Shown: positions 1 through 9,902, counted from the first letter of the stretch. The stretch is 64,000 bases of DNA from an uncultured Bacilli bacterium (GCA_934098705.1 CAKOPC010000001.1:248001-312000); one strand, 5' to 3'. Translations and numbers: made by a program. The notes: generated by a model not told the origin, from the sequence alone.

Positions 1-320
1 ATTTTTTATCATAATAAACATCCATACCTATTAAATCCTCATCTAAATATTTATCACTTAAATAAGTACTATTTTTATCTATATATACACTCTTACCAAT
101 ATATTTAAGTACTACATTTATATCATCAAAATTATTAATAGTTACCATATCAAACCCCTTATGAGGTCTATAAGATGTTATTTTATAAGGCTCTTTATCT
201 ATATATATAATATTATTCTTTTTAAATACTAAATCCTTATATTTAAAATAAGACTTAATCTTTAACTCACCCTTTATCCCATGAGTACTTGTTATTTTAC
301 CAACATAAACATATTCCATA
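1..320 (-). CDS. rimM: Ribosome maturation factor RimM (3' end off window)
   Basis: Reading leftward from an ATG at 320, the protein opens with VGKITSTHGIKGELKIKS, the N-terminal beta-barrel signature of RimM, and reaches LIGMDVYYD, the start of the PRC-barrel part, before the window ends. RimM binds ribosomal protein S19 and helps mature the 30S subunit. About 106 of the usual ~165-170 residues are visible. An AGGTAGGA ribosome-binding site sits 7 nt before the ATG. In Bacilli rimM is normally followed by trmD, which would lie outside the window. Identification rests on the two motifs. Confidence 0.9.
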
Positions 321-365
321 ATAATTCCTACCTATAAACTAATTATACAATAAAATATATAAAAG

Positions 366-412
366 TAAAAGAAAAACATCTAAAATTAATACCTAAATAC
401 TAATTTAGATGC
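366..412 (-). terminator. Intrinsic terminator of surface-protein copy 1
   Basis: On the minus strand an 8-bp stem (CATCTAAA at one arm, TTTAGATG at the other, 377-384 and 404-411) is followed by a T-rich run. It lies just past the stop codon of the gene ending at 446. Confidence 0.75.
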
Positions 413-445
413 TTATCTTTATTATCCTTATTACCATTATTTATG

Positions 446-2117
446 CTATTTAACAATGTATGGGTCATCAGCTGTACCTATGCCTGCCACTATGGTGTCT
501 GGTTTTAGAGAAATCACCGGAGAAACAATAAAAGAAGGATTTGATGTACTTACTGTATATATCATAGAACCATTTATCCAAACACGTGGAATATCACTAA
601 ATCCACCAGTACTTAATAATAAGTAATCTTTATTGCTTTTGATATATGCGCTATAATTACTACCAATATGATTGGGATAATTTCCTGCATGAATTATCTC
701 GTCATATGTTAGTAATCCTATCTTTGCTTTTAATGTTCCATAACCATTTGCATCAATACTACACTTAAAATTTGATGTATAATTAGAATATAATGGTACT
801 GTTACATTTCCAGCAACCGCCTCATTACTTTGCCATGCAACTTTAAATTGTTCGCAAAATTCTGTATCTGCTATATATTTTTCATAACTTTTTAGTTTTT
901 CATCATACCATGTATCAACTACATGTTTTATGCCACCTTCTACATCACTATTACTATAATACATATAGGTATAATTATCTCCATTTGGATTAAATTCATA
1001 TGTTGTATCATTATTTATTCCTCCACTTAATAACACCCTGATACTACCATCTTCATTTATTCTTACTATTTTCCAGCTAAATCCAGCAAACATTAAATTA
1101 TTATTGGTTACTTCCCCTCTATAATAATATGTTGGTCTTCCATCATTTGTATCTGTTGATACATATAGTCCAGATGTATCATTTGCATCATTATATGTCT
1201 TACTTAGATTTGGAGTCAAGGAAAGAACATTACTATTATTCGTGCCTAATATTAGTTGTTTTAAAGATAGTTTTTCTACTTTTATACTTTCTGTAGTTCC
1301 ATAGCCTTTTATTTTAAATTTAAATGTTTCACTTGTTGAAGAAACATTTGTTGTTATCCATTTACTATTATATGCCTGCCCTTCACACATTTCTTTTGTT
1401 ATTAAACATCCACCATTTACATATTTGCCTCCATGAAGAATGCAATTTTCCTCATTCGTTCTTTCATCTAAGCATCCATCATTAGTCCATTTCATGTTTT
1501 TTTCAACACACCCCTGTTGATTAAAACCATAACAATATCCATCATCATCTGTTGGCAACTTATAATTCTCATCTATCCATGCTTTTAATGTATATGTATG
1601 TACTTCACTTCCACTTATTATATCTGTTAATAAAACATGACTATCCATAATATTTTCTATATAAAGTGGCTTAAAACTAGATATTAGTTCCCCTTTATTT
1701 TCTGTAAAGCCTGTTGCTACATTATTACCTTTTTTTAAATATATTTTTATATAGTCTTGTGTTAATGTGTTTCCTTCTTGTATATCTGTTATACCTAAAG
1801 CATAATTTACCTTAGTATCTCCTGTTATATCACTTGTAACAGTAAATGTCATTTGTGAATTAGTATCAGTATTTGCTAAGCCTTCACTATCTGTTTCTGG
1901 GTACCTATTTTGAATACTAATATTATTCACATCATTAAATGTAATTACTATATGTCCTGTTTGTATTACATTTTCCTTTGTTCCACTGCCAGTAAATGTA
2001 TACATAGCATATGAAAGTCCAACCGTTATTATTAAAAGAAGTATTACAAATATTACTGGTATTATATACCTTTTAGTTTGTGATACCCCCCCCCCCAACT
2101 GTAAACATTTGTTTCAT
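446..2117 (-). CDS. Phase-variable TasA/camelysin-like surface protein, copy 1 (out of frame as sequenced)
   Basis: A well-placed AGAAGGA site precedes an ATG at 2117 (MKQMFTV), followed by 11 G at 2086-2096. With 11 G the ATG frame stops at TAA within five codons; 10 or 13 G would join it to the long ORF (VSQTKRYIIP, then a hydrophobic signal anchor and YAMYTFTGSGTKENV). The mature N-terminus resembles SipW-dependent TasA/camelysin proteins. A Cys-rich insert follows DENYKLP. The C-terminus (from about YYYRGEVTNN) resembles DUF6273/C-type-lectin-like domains, ending in ISLKPD and DDPYIVK. Unlike copies 2 and 3, the terminal domain here shows ordinary AT-rich codons and no hypervariable NNY stretch. 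A TTG at 2098 could start the long frame but has no proper RBS. Function, probably surface display, is inferred. Confidence 0.8.
2086..2096 (-). repeat. Poly-G tract (11 G), phase-variation switch of copy 1
   Basis: Eleven C on the plus strand, read as G11 in the gene, directly after codon 7. Eleven leaves the ATG frame out of register with the 550-codon ORF. Homopolymers this long are prone to slipped-strand mispairing, and the same tract occurs in the two paralogues. Confidence 0.9.
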
Positions 2118-2148
2118 AAAACATCCTTCTTTCTTATTTTACATATTT

Positions 2149-2177
2149 ATTGTAACAAAATGCGTTATATATTTCAA
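2149..2177 (-). promoter_or_regulatory. Sigma-A promoter of copy 1
   Basis: On the minus strand TTGAAA is followed after 17 bp by TACAAT, with an upstream TGT extended -10. The segment from the -10 to the ATG is almost identical in front of all three surface-protein copies. Confidence 0.7.
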
Positions 2178-2267
2178 GTGTCTTTTTAAAATAAAAAGTG
2201 AAAAAAAATTAAAAAAGCATAAAACATCTTTTAAATCACATAATATATAAAGAAAGGAATATTTTTT

Positions 2268-2789
2268 ATGAAACTTAAAAAAATTATTATTAATACAGTT
2301 ATCATCTTTTTATTTGGTTTTATATTCCATAATCTATTTAAATATTTACCCATCTTTCCTGTAAGTATTATATCTCCAGTTAATGAATCAATATTTGAAC
2401 ATATGAAAATGATTTACACATCATACATCTTCTTTATACTATTTATCTATTTATTTTATAAGAAAAAACCAAATAACTATATTTTAAGTAATACTTTATC
2501 CTCTATAATAAATATAATAATATTTCTAATTTTATATTTACCAGTATATAAACTCTTTGGTGAAAATCTTATAATAACTCTAATTCTTTATTTTATAAGT
2601 ATTTTTATAACAAGTTTTATAAAAGAAAAAATAGAAAATAAAAAAGATAATAGAAAATTAAATCTACTATCTATAATAATCATAGTATTTATATATATAA
2701 TATTTGGAATTTTAACCTATTTCCCTATTAAAGTATCTTTCTTTATGGACCCTTTAAATAATACTTATGGTATATATAAAGTTAAATAA
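2268..2789 (+). CDS. Small multipass membrane protein, DUF6512-like
   Basis: A 173-residue, very hydrophobic protein with about five predicted membrane segments. The SPVNESIFEHMKM motif after the first helix pair resembles the DUF6512 family, whose function is unknown. AAAGGA lies before the ATG. It is one of few plus-strand genes here, diverges from surface-protein copy 1, and its 3' end overlaps the convergent yqeH by 8 bp. Family assignment is from memory of the motif and is moderate. Confidence 0.6.
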   Translation: MKLKKIIINTVIIFLFGFIFHNLFKYLPIFPVSIISPVNESIFEHMKMIYTSYIFFILFIYLFYKKKPNNYILSNTLSSIINIIIFLILYLPVYKLFGENLIITLILYFISIFITSFIKEKIENKKDNRKLNLLSIIIIVFIYIIFGILTYFPIKVSFFMDPLNNTYGIYKVK

Positions 2790-3777
2790 GTGATTTTCTA
2801 GTTTTAAAATCAGTTTTATATAAAGAATAATATTTTAAATTACAATCATCTATTATCTTTATAAAGCCAAGTCCCTCTATAACTAAATCATGATAATGTA
2901 AAACTTTTATATCTTTTAAAGGTACTTCTTCTAAAGATGTTGTTTTAACCTTTCTAATCTTTATTTTATTTGACATAAATAAAGTAAAACTATTTTTATA
3001 ATCTTCGTTATAATCTATTCTTATAAAATCCCCAATTAAAATTGTTTGTCCTTTAAATATTCTAAAAGTTATAGGTTTTATTTCCTCTTTACAAGATACC
3101 ATTTTTATCATATTACTATCTAAATCATTTAAAATGTTATTTTTTGATACAACACCTGGAGTATCTATTATTTTATAATCTCTAAAATTAATAACTATTT
3201 CTTTTAATGTTGTCTGGGGAAGTGGTGATGTTGTTATTACATTATCATCTAAAGTAATACTATAATCACTAATTATTTTATTTATTAAAGTTGATTTACC
3301 AGCATTAGTTGCCCCAACAAAATAGACTTTATCATCTACTCTATATTTTTCTATAGTACTAATGAGATTATCAATATTAAAATTCTTTTTAGCACTTACA
3401 ATAACATAGTCTAAAAACTTACCTTCATTTTTAAAATAATCTAGTATTTTTTCATTTCTTATAGATAAAGGTAATACATCTCTTTTATTTATAACAAGAA
3501 TACAAGGATTATTTTTTAAATAATCTAATATCCCATAAAAATCATTTTGAAAACTTAAAATATCTATAACAAATAAAACTAAAGACTTACTATTATTAAT
3601 ATCTTGTAAAAGATTTATATATTCTTTATTATTTTGAGGAACTATCATATATTCTCCATAATTTCTCATTCTAAAACATCTTTTACAATAAGTATTAGTT
3701 AAATTATCTGTATACCCTATAAGCATAGGATTATTATCTTGAAGTATACTACCACATCCTAAACATTTCTTATTCAT
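2782..3777 (-). CDS. yqeH: Ribosome biogenesis GTPase YqeH
   Basis: An N-terminal zinc knuckle (CLGC ... CKRC) is followed by a circularly permuted GTPase: the G4 motif NKRD comes first, then the P-loop GATNAGKST and the G3 motif DTPG. This order is diagnostic of YqeH, needed for 30S ribosome assembly. The 331 residues fit the family (about 360), with a short C-terminal domain. The start overlaps the end of yqeG by 8 bp, the Bacillus arrangement, so the two are co-transcribed. Confidence 0.95.
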   Translation of the reverse strand: MNKKCLGCGSILQDNNPMLIGYTDNLTNTYCKRCFRMRNYGEYMIVPQNNKEYINLLQDINNSKSLVLFVIDILSFQNDFYGILDYLKNNPCILVINKRDVLPLSIRNEKILDYFKNEGKFLDYVIVSAKKNFNIDNLISTIEKYRVDDKVYFVGATNAGKSTLINKIISDYSITLDDNVITTSPLPQTTLKEIVINFRDYKIIDTPGVVSKNNILNDLDSNMIKMVSCKEEIKPITFRIFKGQTILIGDFIRIDYNEDYKNSFTLFMSNKIKIRKVKTTSLEEVPLKDIKVLHYHDLVIEGLGFIKIIDDCNLKYYSLYKTDFKTRKSLI

Positions 3778-4258
3778 AATAATTACCTCTTTTAAATACT
3801 TTATCCTCTTTTAATCTATTAAATTTAGTAAATATATTCTCTTTACTTCCTAACGGATCTATTAAACAACTATAAAATCCATTTTTATATGCTCCCTTTA
3901 TATCTGTATATATTTGATCTCCTATAACACATACTTCATTTCTTTTACATTTACATTTTTTTAAAGCTTTATTAAAACCAAAAGCAAATGGTTTTAAAGA
4001 AACAAGTACAAAATCTATATTAAGGGGAGATAATATTTTATTTAAACGTTTAAAATTAATAGAATTAGAAACAACATAAACTTTAAAATCTTTATTTAAT
4101 TTATTAAGCATTTCTTTAGTTTCATAGTCTATATCACTACTATTATTTTTAATTAAAGTATTATCAAAATCAAAAAACAAAGCCTTAATACCCATTTTTT
4201 TTAAGGTTTCATAATTTATATCTAAAATATTTTTTTTATACATTAATGGTTTATACAT
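3770..4258 (-). CDS. yqeG: HAD-family phosphatase YqeG
   Basis: A 162-residue HAD-IIIA protein. Motif I is DFDNTL near residue 32, motif II the VVSNS region, and the acidic motif GDQIYTDI is near residue 113. Members act as phosphatases of unsettled substrate, and the gene heads the yqeG-yqeH operon in many Firmicutes. A GGGTGAT site lies upstream of the chosen ATG. The conserved neighbour supports the call. Confidence 0.9.
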   Translation of the reverse strand: MYKPLMYKKNILDINYETLKKMGIKALFFDFDNTLIKNNSSDIDYETKEMLNKLNKDFKVYVVSNSINFKRLNKILSPLNIDFVLVSLKPFAFGFNKALKKCKCKRNEVCVIGDQIYTDIKGAYKNGFYSCLIDPLGSKENIFTKFNRLKEDKVFKRGNYYE

Positions 4259-4333
4259 ATAATATCTATCACCCTTTTTATAATATCATAAAATTTAAAA
4301 AAAATTAATAATTTAAAGTTACTAATTTTTTAT

Positions 4334-4900
4334 TTATCTTCTTTTATGTACTTTTTCTTCATATTCAATAAAGGCTTGTTGCTCTTTATAAAACTTTTCT
4401 CTTTCTTTTTCTTGTTTTAAAAGTTCAAACTCTTCATTACTTATTAAATCTTCATCATATATTTCATCTTTATTTTCCTCTATTGCTTCTTTTAGATATG
4501 TATATAATGATTTTCTATTCTTTTTAGTTTGTTTCTTTTCTTTAAGAAATACTTTAGATTCCATTGAAATATCATTTACAACATCAAATAAAGGTTTTTT
4601 TATAGTTTCATAACAACATCCCATCTTTGACATTACAAAATTATTTATATATCTTATAGCAACAAGCATACTTTCACAGTCAAGATATGGCATAAATGGT
4701 AAAATACTAGATTTTTCATCTATATCCATCTCTTTTTTTATATCAAAACTTGACTTGCCATAAACATTTTTAAAATAAAGATTATATATAAGATAGCTTG
4801 CTAAATTACGATATTTATAAACTCCCTCTACTCTTTTTAATGAAAATGACAATTTATTCATTGCTTTTTTTATATCATTTACTATTTTACTATTTTCCAT
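4334..4900 (-). CDS. Conserved-looking protein of unknown function, 188 aa
   Basis: Not recognised. The N-terminal ~115 residues look globular, with paired aromatics and a Cys-Cys in SKMGCCYETI. The last ~65 residues are highly charged (KQTKKNRKS, then EEFELLKQEKERE) and probably form a coiled coil. There is no signal peptide or membrane segment. Its start overlaps the end of the gene to its right by 11 bp, so the two are translationally coupled and may act together. Confidence 0.7.
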   Translation of the reverse strand: MENSKIVNDIKKAMNKLSFSLKRVEGVYKYRNLASYLIYNLYFKNVYGKSSFDIKKEMDIDEKSSILPFMPYLDCESMLVAIRYINNFVMSKMGCCYETIKKPLFDVVNDISMESKVFLKEKKQTKKNRKSLYTYLKEAIEENKDEIYDEDLISNEEFELLKQEKEREKFYKEQQAFIEYEEKVHKRR

Positions 4901-5513
4901 TAATATATCCTTTTCTTTCCCTTATTAAATTTTTATTATCTAAATCAAGTTTTCTATTTTGGGATTTAACTTCTTGTAATTTTTCCCTAAGTATTCTATT
5001 TTTTTCCTTTAATTCTTTTATTTCTAGTGATTTATCACTTTTAAGTTCCTTAATACGTCTTTTTTCTAAATCTATTTTTAAAAACTCAATAGGTTCCATA
5101 TTATAGTTATTTATAAAATGTGTTTTAGCTCTTTCTCCAATATGTTCTGCTAAAGCAATAAATTTAGAAAGGTCATAACCATCTATATTTAAAAGTCCTT
5201 GATAAAGCTTACTTAACATTGATTTATAATAATGAAGTTCAGTTGTTGTTAAAGTACTAATTAAGTAACCTTTTGGAACTTTATATCCTAATGACTTAAT
5301 ATAATTTGTCATATCCTTTACATTATAACCATAAAATGATTCATTAAGTTTACCAATAACTTTATTATAAACCATAAAATCTTCTTCTGTTAAAATGCCA
5401 TAATAACCAAGCCTTGTAAAATACTTATTTAAAAGTCCCCTTATCTTTAATTTTAATTCCTGTATTCTTATTTGAAATACAACTTGCACCTCATCTTCAT
5501 ATGAATAATACAT
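4890..5513 (-). CDS. Coiled-coil protein of unknown function, 207 aa
   Basis: Not recognised. The start is set at the ATG at 5513 (MYYSYEDEVQ), preceded by a GGGGGG run and TAATTTT, rather than the upstream-extended frame. About 150 residues of mixed helical sequence are followed by a long charged coiled coil (SLEIKELKEKNRILREK, LDLDNKNL). The gene overlaps the next one by 11 bp. A cytoplasmic structural or DNA-associated role is possible but nothing shows it. Confidence 0.7.
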   Translation of the reverse strand: MYYSYEDEVQVVFQIRIQELKLKIRGLLNKYFTRLGYYGILTEEDFMVYNKVIGKLNESFYGYNVKDMTNYIKSLGYKVPKGYLISTLTTTELHYYKSMLSKLYQGLLNIDGYDLSKFIALAEHIGERAKTHFINNYNMEPIEFLKIDLEKRRIKELKSDKSLEIKELKEKNRILREKLQEVKSQNRKLDLDNKNLIRERKGYINGK

Positions 5514-5563
5514 AAAATTACCCCCCAAAAGTAATAAATTTATGACCCTATTATAACATAAAA

Positions 5564-6571
5564 TTACTTTTTTGTAAAATAAATACGCCATAATTCTTTT
5601 ATAATTTCATCAAATATAATACATAATGGTACTGCTATTATAATACCTAAAATATTAAATAAAGATGACGATATAATAATTGCTATAAGTATTTTAATTT
5701 GACTTATTTTTATATTCTTATTATATATTTTAGGATCTATTAAATAACTATCTATAATAGGACATAATATTATAACAAGTGCTGATAAAATAAATAATTT
5801 TTTTGATACATAAATACCTGTTATAAGAGCAATTATATTAGTTAATATTGCCCCAAACATAGGAATAAATGTTGTAATACCTGCTAAATAACCTATAAGT
5901 AAATAATAAGGATGTCCTATAAAAAAATATATTAATGTATATTCTATCATTTCAATTAAAGTAATTATAAATATTGATTTTAAATAACTAGTAAGTTTAT
6001 AATCAATATTTTTTAAAATATTATAAACTGTTTGTTTTTTATACACTATCTTTAATATAAATTTTTTTATACTCTCCATATTAAATAAAAAATATATAGA
6101 TAATATAATAATAAGTATTATATTACTAAAAGTATTTAAAGAAGATTTAATTAATGTAATACCATTATTAGTTAATATACTAAGTATTTTATTTAAAATA
6201 CCAACAAGATAACTATTAATACTTTCTATTTTTATAATATCTTTTAATAAAGGTATTAAATAGTTTATTAATTCTATACCATTTTTTATTAAAAGAGGAA
6301 ATGATAATATTATAATAGATATTAAAATAAGAAAAAATATTACTAAAACAATTACTTTTTTTAATGTATGCCCTCCTTTAAAATTAATAAGTGGTATAAG
6401 TGAATTAAATACATATGCTAAAACAAAGGCTATTATAACGGGAGATAATGCTTGTTTTAAAATGTTATATAAATTAATCCATACATCTTTTGTTATCATA
6501 ATAAAAAAGATGATTATAGTTATTAAAGTAAAATTAACTAATTTATAATTAATTTTATTTATAACAACCAT
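5564..6571 (-). CDS. AI-2E/YtvI-family permease
   Basis: A 335-residue protein with about seven or eight membrane helices and the family's conserved late segment: GHPYYLLIGYLAGITTFIP, then IDSYLIDPKIYNKNIKISQ and GIIIAVPLCIIFDEI. The AI-2E family exports small molecules or ions; true substrates are mostly unknown. The ATG at 6571 overlaps the dtd stop (a GTG three bases upstream is an alternative start), so it is translated from the rel-dtd message. Confidence 0.85.
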   Translation of the reverse strand: MVVINKINYKLVNFTLITIIIFFIMITKDVWINLYNILKQALSPVIIAFVLAYVFNSLIPLINFKGGHTLKKVIVLVIFFLILISIIILSFPLLIKNGIELINYLIPLLKDIIKIESINSYLVGILNKILSILTNNGITLIKSSLNTFSNIILIIILSIYFLFNMESIKKFILKIVYKKQTVYNILKNIDYKLTSYLKSIFIITLIEMIEYTLIYFFIGHPYYLLIGYLAGITTFIPMFGAILTNIIALITGIYVSKKLFILSALVIILCPIIDSYLIDPKIYNKNIKISQIKILIAIIISSSLFNILGIIIAVPLCIIFDEIIKELWRIYFTKK

Positions 6572-7011
6572 CACCTTTCTATCATTATAGTAATTGGTCC
6601 GTCATTTATTAAGGATACTTTCATATCACTTCTAAAAATTCCTACACTTACTTTATCATGTAATTTTTCTTTTAGTTTTTGATTAAATATATCATATAAA
6701 TTAGAAGCTTCTTCATGATTTAAGGCATTAACATAACTTGGTCTATTACCTTTTTTAGTATCTCCATATAAAGTAAACTGAGAAACTGAAAGCACTTCAT
6801 AATTTTTATCTATAACTGACAAATTCATAACACCATTACTATCATCAAATATACGTAAATTAATTATTTTATTTACAATATATTCTATGTCATCTATAGT
6901 ATCATTATGAGTAAACCCTATAAACACTAAAAGTCCATTATCTATTTTGCTAACTAATTTTTCATTAACAACAACACTTGCTTTTATAACTCTTTGTACT
7001 AATGCTCTCAT
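6571..7011 (-). CDS. dtd: D-aminoacyl-tRNA deacylase
   Basis: All 146 residues fit DTD: MRALVQRV at the start, the catalytic SVSQFTLYGDTKKGNRPS motif near residue 75 and the C-terminal NDGPIT motif. The enzyme hydrolyses D-amino acids and misloaded glycine from tRNA. It overlaps the end of rel by 4 bp (ATGA), the conserved rel-dtd pair of Bacilli. It ends in TGA, showing that UGA is a stop in this organism. Confidence 0.97.
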   Translation of the reverse strand: MRALVQRVIKASVVVNEKLVSKIDNGLLVFIGFTHNDTIDDIEYIVNKIINLRIFDDSNGVMNLSVIDKNYEVLSVSQFTLYGDTKKGNRPSYVNALNHEEASNLYDIFNQKLKEKLHDKVSVGIFRSDMKVSLINDGPITIMIER

Positions 7012-9152
7012 AAATCAAGGTTTCTTTCTACATCTTTTACATATTTTATATGGGATAATGAAATAATTAGTTTTTCAAGTTCATCCCTATCTTTTACAAG
7101 TACTAAAACTTGATATATATATGATGGTACTTTTGATATTATATTGATACTTTCTGCCGTTATATTATTTAAAGTAACACACCCTATAATATCGTTTATT
7201 AAATTATTAGTAGTTGTTGTTGTAACAAGTAATTTTGAATAATATTTATTAGTACATATAGTATTAAAGTATGCCTTTATAACTCTTGATGAATCCTTAA
7301 CTGATGGGCAAACACTTCTATGAATACTTATACCATTTGTTTTAGTAATGTAACCAATTATTTTATCACCTGGTAATGGAAGACAACAATTTGCAATATG
7401 AGTCTTTATATTATCTTCATTACCAACAATTATATCATATGATGAATCTTTATAATTTATAGGTTTTAAAAGCTTTCCATCTGTATTTTCTTCTTGTTTT
7501 ACCTCTTCTTTTCCTATAACACTTTTAGGAGAATATTTACCCTGTCCTACATATAAGTATAATTCATCTATATCTTTTACATTAAATAAAGTAAGCTTCT
7601 TATCTAAAGCATCTTTATCAAAAAAAGTATTAAATGGTATCTTTTCTCTTCTTAATTCTTCCAAAATCATGTTTTTACCATCTTCAATATAATTTATTGT
7701 AGCCTTTTTATTAAAGAAACTTTTTATTTTATTTTTAGCCTGCGTTGTTTTAACAAAGTTTAACCATTCATAAGATGGTCCTACTTGATTTTTATTAGTT
7801 GTTATTCTTACAATATCACTATTATTTAATTTATGATTTAATGGTACAATACAATCATTTACAATAGCCCCCGTTGTTTTATCTCCAACATCACTATGTA
7901 TTCTATAAGCAAAATCAATAGGTGTTGCTCCTTTAGGAAGCTCTATTACATCTCCTTTTGGAGTATATACATATATATTGTTATTTAGAACTTCATTTTT
8001 AACACTATCAACAAATTCATTAGTAGTAAGTTTTTCTTTATTAAGTTCAATAATTGATTTATAAAATTGTAACTTTTGTTCTGTTATATTTTGCATCTCA
8101 ACTGCAGCATTTTTTCCTTCTTTATAAGCCCAGTGTGATGCTATACCATTTTCTGCAACATCATCCATTTTATATGTTCTTATTTGTATTTCAAAAAGAT
8201 TACCCTCAATACCAAAAACAGTTGTATGAAGTGTTTGATAAAGATTAGTTTTAGGATTAGCAATATAATCTTTAAATCTTTTAGGAACCGGTTTAAACTT
8301 TGAGTGAATAATACCTAAAGCAAGATAACATTCTTGTTCTTTAGAAACAAGTATTCTAATTGCTAAAAGATCATATATTTCATTAAATGTTTTTCCTTTA
8401 TCAAGTTTTCTATAAATACTATAAATACTTTTAGCACGTCCTTTTATTTCATGTTTAATACCATTTTTATTTAAAAGATTAGAAACTTCTGCCATCATAT
8501 CATTTACTAAAGTATCTCTTTCTTTATTTAAAGATAAAAGTTTAGCTTCAATAGAGGAATATGCATCAGGTTTTAAATATTTTAGTGATAAATCTTCTAA
8601 TTCCTGTTTTATTTTATTCATACCAAGTCTATGAGCAATAGGAGCAAGTATTTCAAGTGTTTCTTTAGCTTTTTGCTTTTGTTTTGACAAAGGTTTAACA
8701 GAAAGTGTTCTCATATTATGTAATCTATCGGCAAGTTTTATTATTATAACCCTAACATCACAACTCATACCAACAATTATCTTTTTATAATATGATGTTA
8801 AATAATCATTTTCAGTTGATATATTTAAACTATTAATTTTTGTTACACCATCAACAAGTTTTAATACTTCTTCCCCAAATTCTTCTTTTATTTCTTCTTT
8901 TGTAGTTTCAGTATCTTCCAAAGTATCATGTAAAAGTCCTGCAATTATAGTTTCTTTATCAGCTTTAATACTAGTTAAAATAATAGCAACATTTAAAGGA
9001 TGAGTTATATATTCTTCATTTGTTAATCTTTTTTGTCCTTTATGTTTATTATCAGCGAAAATGTATGCCCTTTTTATATCACAAAGCATCTCACTTGGTA
9101 AATATTTTAAAACTTCTCCCTCTAACTTTTTATATAATTCTTCTTTTTCCAT
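7008..9152 (-). CDS. rel: Bifunctional (p)ppGpp synthetase/hydrolase (Rel)
   Basis: A 714-residue long RSH protein. The N-terminal HD hydrolase domain keeps GLLHDTLEDT (residues ~67-76). It is followed by the synthetase domain (IHSKFKPVPKRFKDYI, then QTLHTT), the TGS domain (VYTPKGDVIELPKGATPIDF) and a C-terminal zinc-finger/ACT region (CCLPLPGDKIIGY). Both catalytic halves look intact, so it should make and degrade the stringent-response alarmone. It heads the rel-dtd-permease operon. Confidence 0.96.
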   Translation of the reverse strand: MEKEELYKKLEGEVLKYLPSEMLCDIKRAYIFADNKHKGQKRLTNEEYITHPLNVAIILTSIKADKETIIAGLLHDTLEDTETTKEEIKEEFGEEVLKLVDGVTKINSLNISTENDYLTSYYKKIIVGMSCDVRVIIIKLADRLHNMRTLSVKPLSKQKQKAKETLEILAPIAHRLGMNKIKQELEDLSLKYLKPDAYSSIEAKLLSLNKERDTLVNDMMAEVSNLLNKNGIKHEIKGRAKSIYSIYRKLDKGKTFNEIYDLLAIRILVSKEQECYLALGIIHSKFKPVPKRFKDYIANPKTNLYQTLHTTVFGIEGNLFEIQIRTYKMDDVAENGIASHWAYKEGKNAAVEMQNITEQKLQFYKSIIELNKEKLTTNEFVDSVKNEVLNNNIYVYTPKGDVIELPKGATPIDFAYRIHSDVGDKTTGAIVNDCIVPLNHKLNNSDIVRITTNKNQVGPSYEWLNFVKTTQAKNKIKSFFNKKATINYIEDGKNMILEELRREKIPFNTFFDKDALDKKLTLFNVKDIDELYLYVGQGKYSPKSVIGKEEVKQEENTDGKLLKPINYKDSSYDIIVGNEDNIKTHIANCCLPLPGDKIIGYITKTNGISIHRSVCPSVKDSSRVIKAYFNTICTNKYYSKLLVTTTTTNNLINDIIGCVTLNNITAESINIISKVPSYIYQVLVLVKDRDELEKLIISLSHIKYVKDVERNLDL

Positions 9153-9161
9153 AAAATTCTC

Positions 9162-9902
9162 CTATAGCAAAAATAATAATATTACAAGTAAAATACCAAT
9201 TATTATACCGATATAATTATATTTATTATTACCTTCATGTACTATTTCCTCTAATATTTCTATTAAAGAAATGTATAAAATCATACCCATAGTAACACAT
9301 ATTAAAATACCAAGATAAATATTTGTTAATGTAAATAAATGAACGAATATTCCTCCCATAAGTGTTGATAAAATAAGTAAAATTAAAACTATTAAATTTT
9401 TACCCTTTACCTTGCCATTTAAAGATAAAACAATCGTAAGTGCAAAAGGAACATTATGAATAACAGTTGCTAAAAACATAATAAATCCTGATTTTACACT
9501 ACTAAGTGTTATAGTATAAAGTCCAGCACCCTCGACAAAATTATGAATAATTAAAGCAATAGAAGTCATAAGACTTATATGCATTAAGTTATTATTATTA
9601 AAAGTAATATTACCCTCTTTATGATGATCTGGTACTAACTTATCAAAAAAATATGTAAATAAAAATCCAATTAAAGTAAATACCAAAATTATTAAGTTAT
9701 AATGTTTTTTATTTATAAATATTTCTTTAGCTTCAGGATATAGTGAAAATATAACCATACCTATCATTATTGAAAAAGTAAATCCAAGTAAAAACACCAA
9801 AAAATTCTTCTTTTTAGAAACAAATTTACTAAGTAAAACTGTAATTAGAAAAAATACTCCAACAAGTGCTGTAAATAAAATTCCATACATACTATTTGTC
9901 AT
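9162..9902 (-). CDS. ZIP-family divalent metal transporter
   Basis: A membrane protein of about 246 residues with seven or eight helices. The two ZIP metal-binding helices are clear: HNFVEGAG and HNVPFALT. A histidine-containing loop (DHHKEGN) precedes them, as in ZIPs that take up zinc or iron. The start is placed at MTNSMYG (9902), 10 nt after AAAGG. The gene begins inside the end of the small ComN-like gene. Confidence 0.88.
   Translation of the reverse strand: MTNSMYGILFTALVGVFFLITVLLSKFVSKKKNFLVFLLGFTFSIMIGMVIFSLYPEAKEIFINKKHYNLIILVFTLIGFLFTYFFDKLVPDHHKEGNITFNNNNLMHISLMTSIALIIHNFVEGAGLYTITLSSVKSGFIMFLATVIHNVPFALTIVLSLNGKVKGKNLIVLILLILSTLMGGIFVHLFTLTNIYLGILICVTMGMILYISLIEILEEIVHEGNNKYNYIGIIIGILLVILLFLL

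Noticed and set aside
2086..2096. Poly-C runs as pure assembly noise
   Set aside because: They recur at the same codon position in three loci with different lengths, in otherwise clean sequence; the exact count could still be off by one and is flagged in the findings.
446..2098. Translation of copy 1 from TTG at 2098, giving MGGGVSQ...
   Set aside because: The TTG is inside the G-tract junction and has no spaced RBS, whereas ATG 2117 has a good one shared by all three copies. The other copies lack an equivalent TTG.
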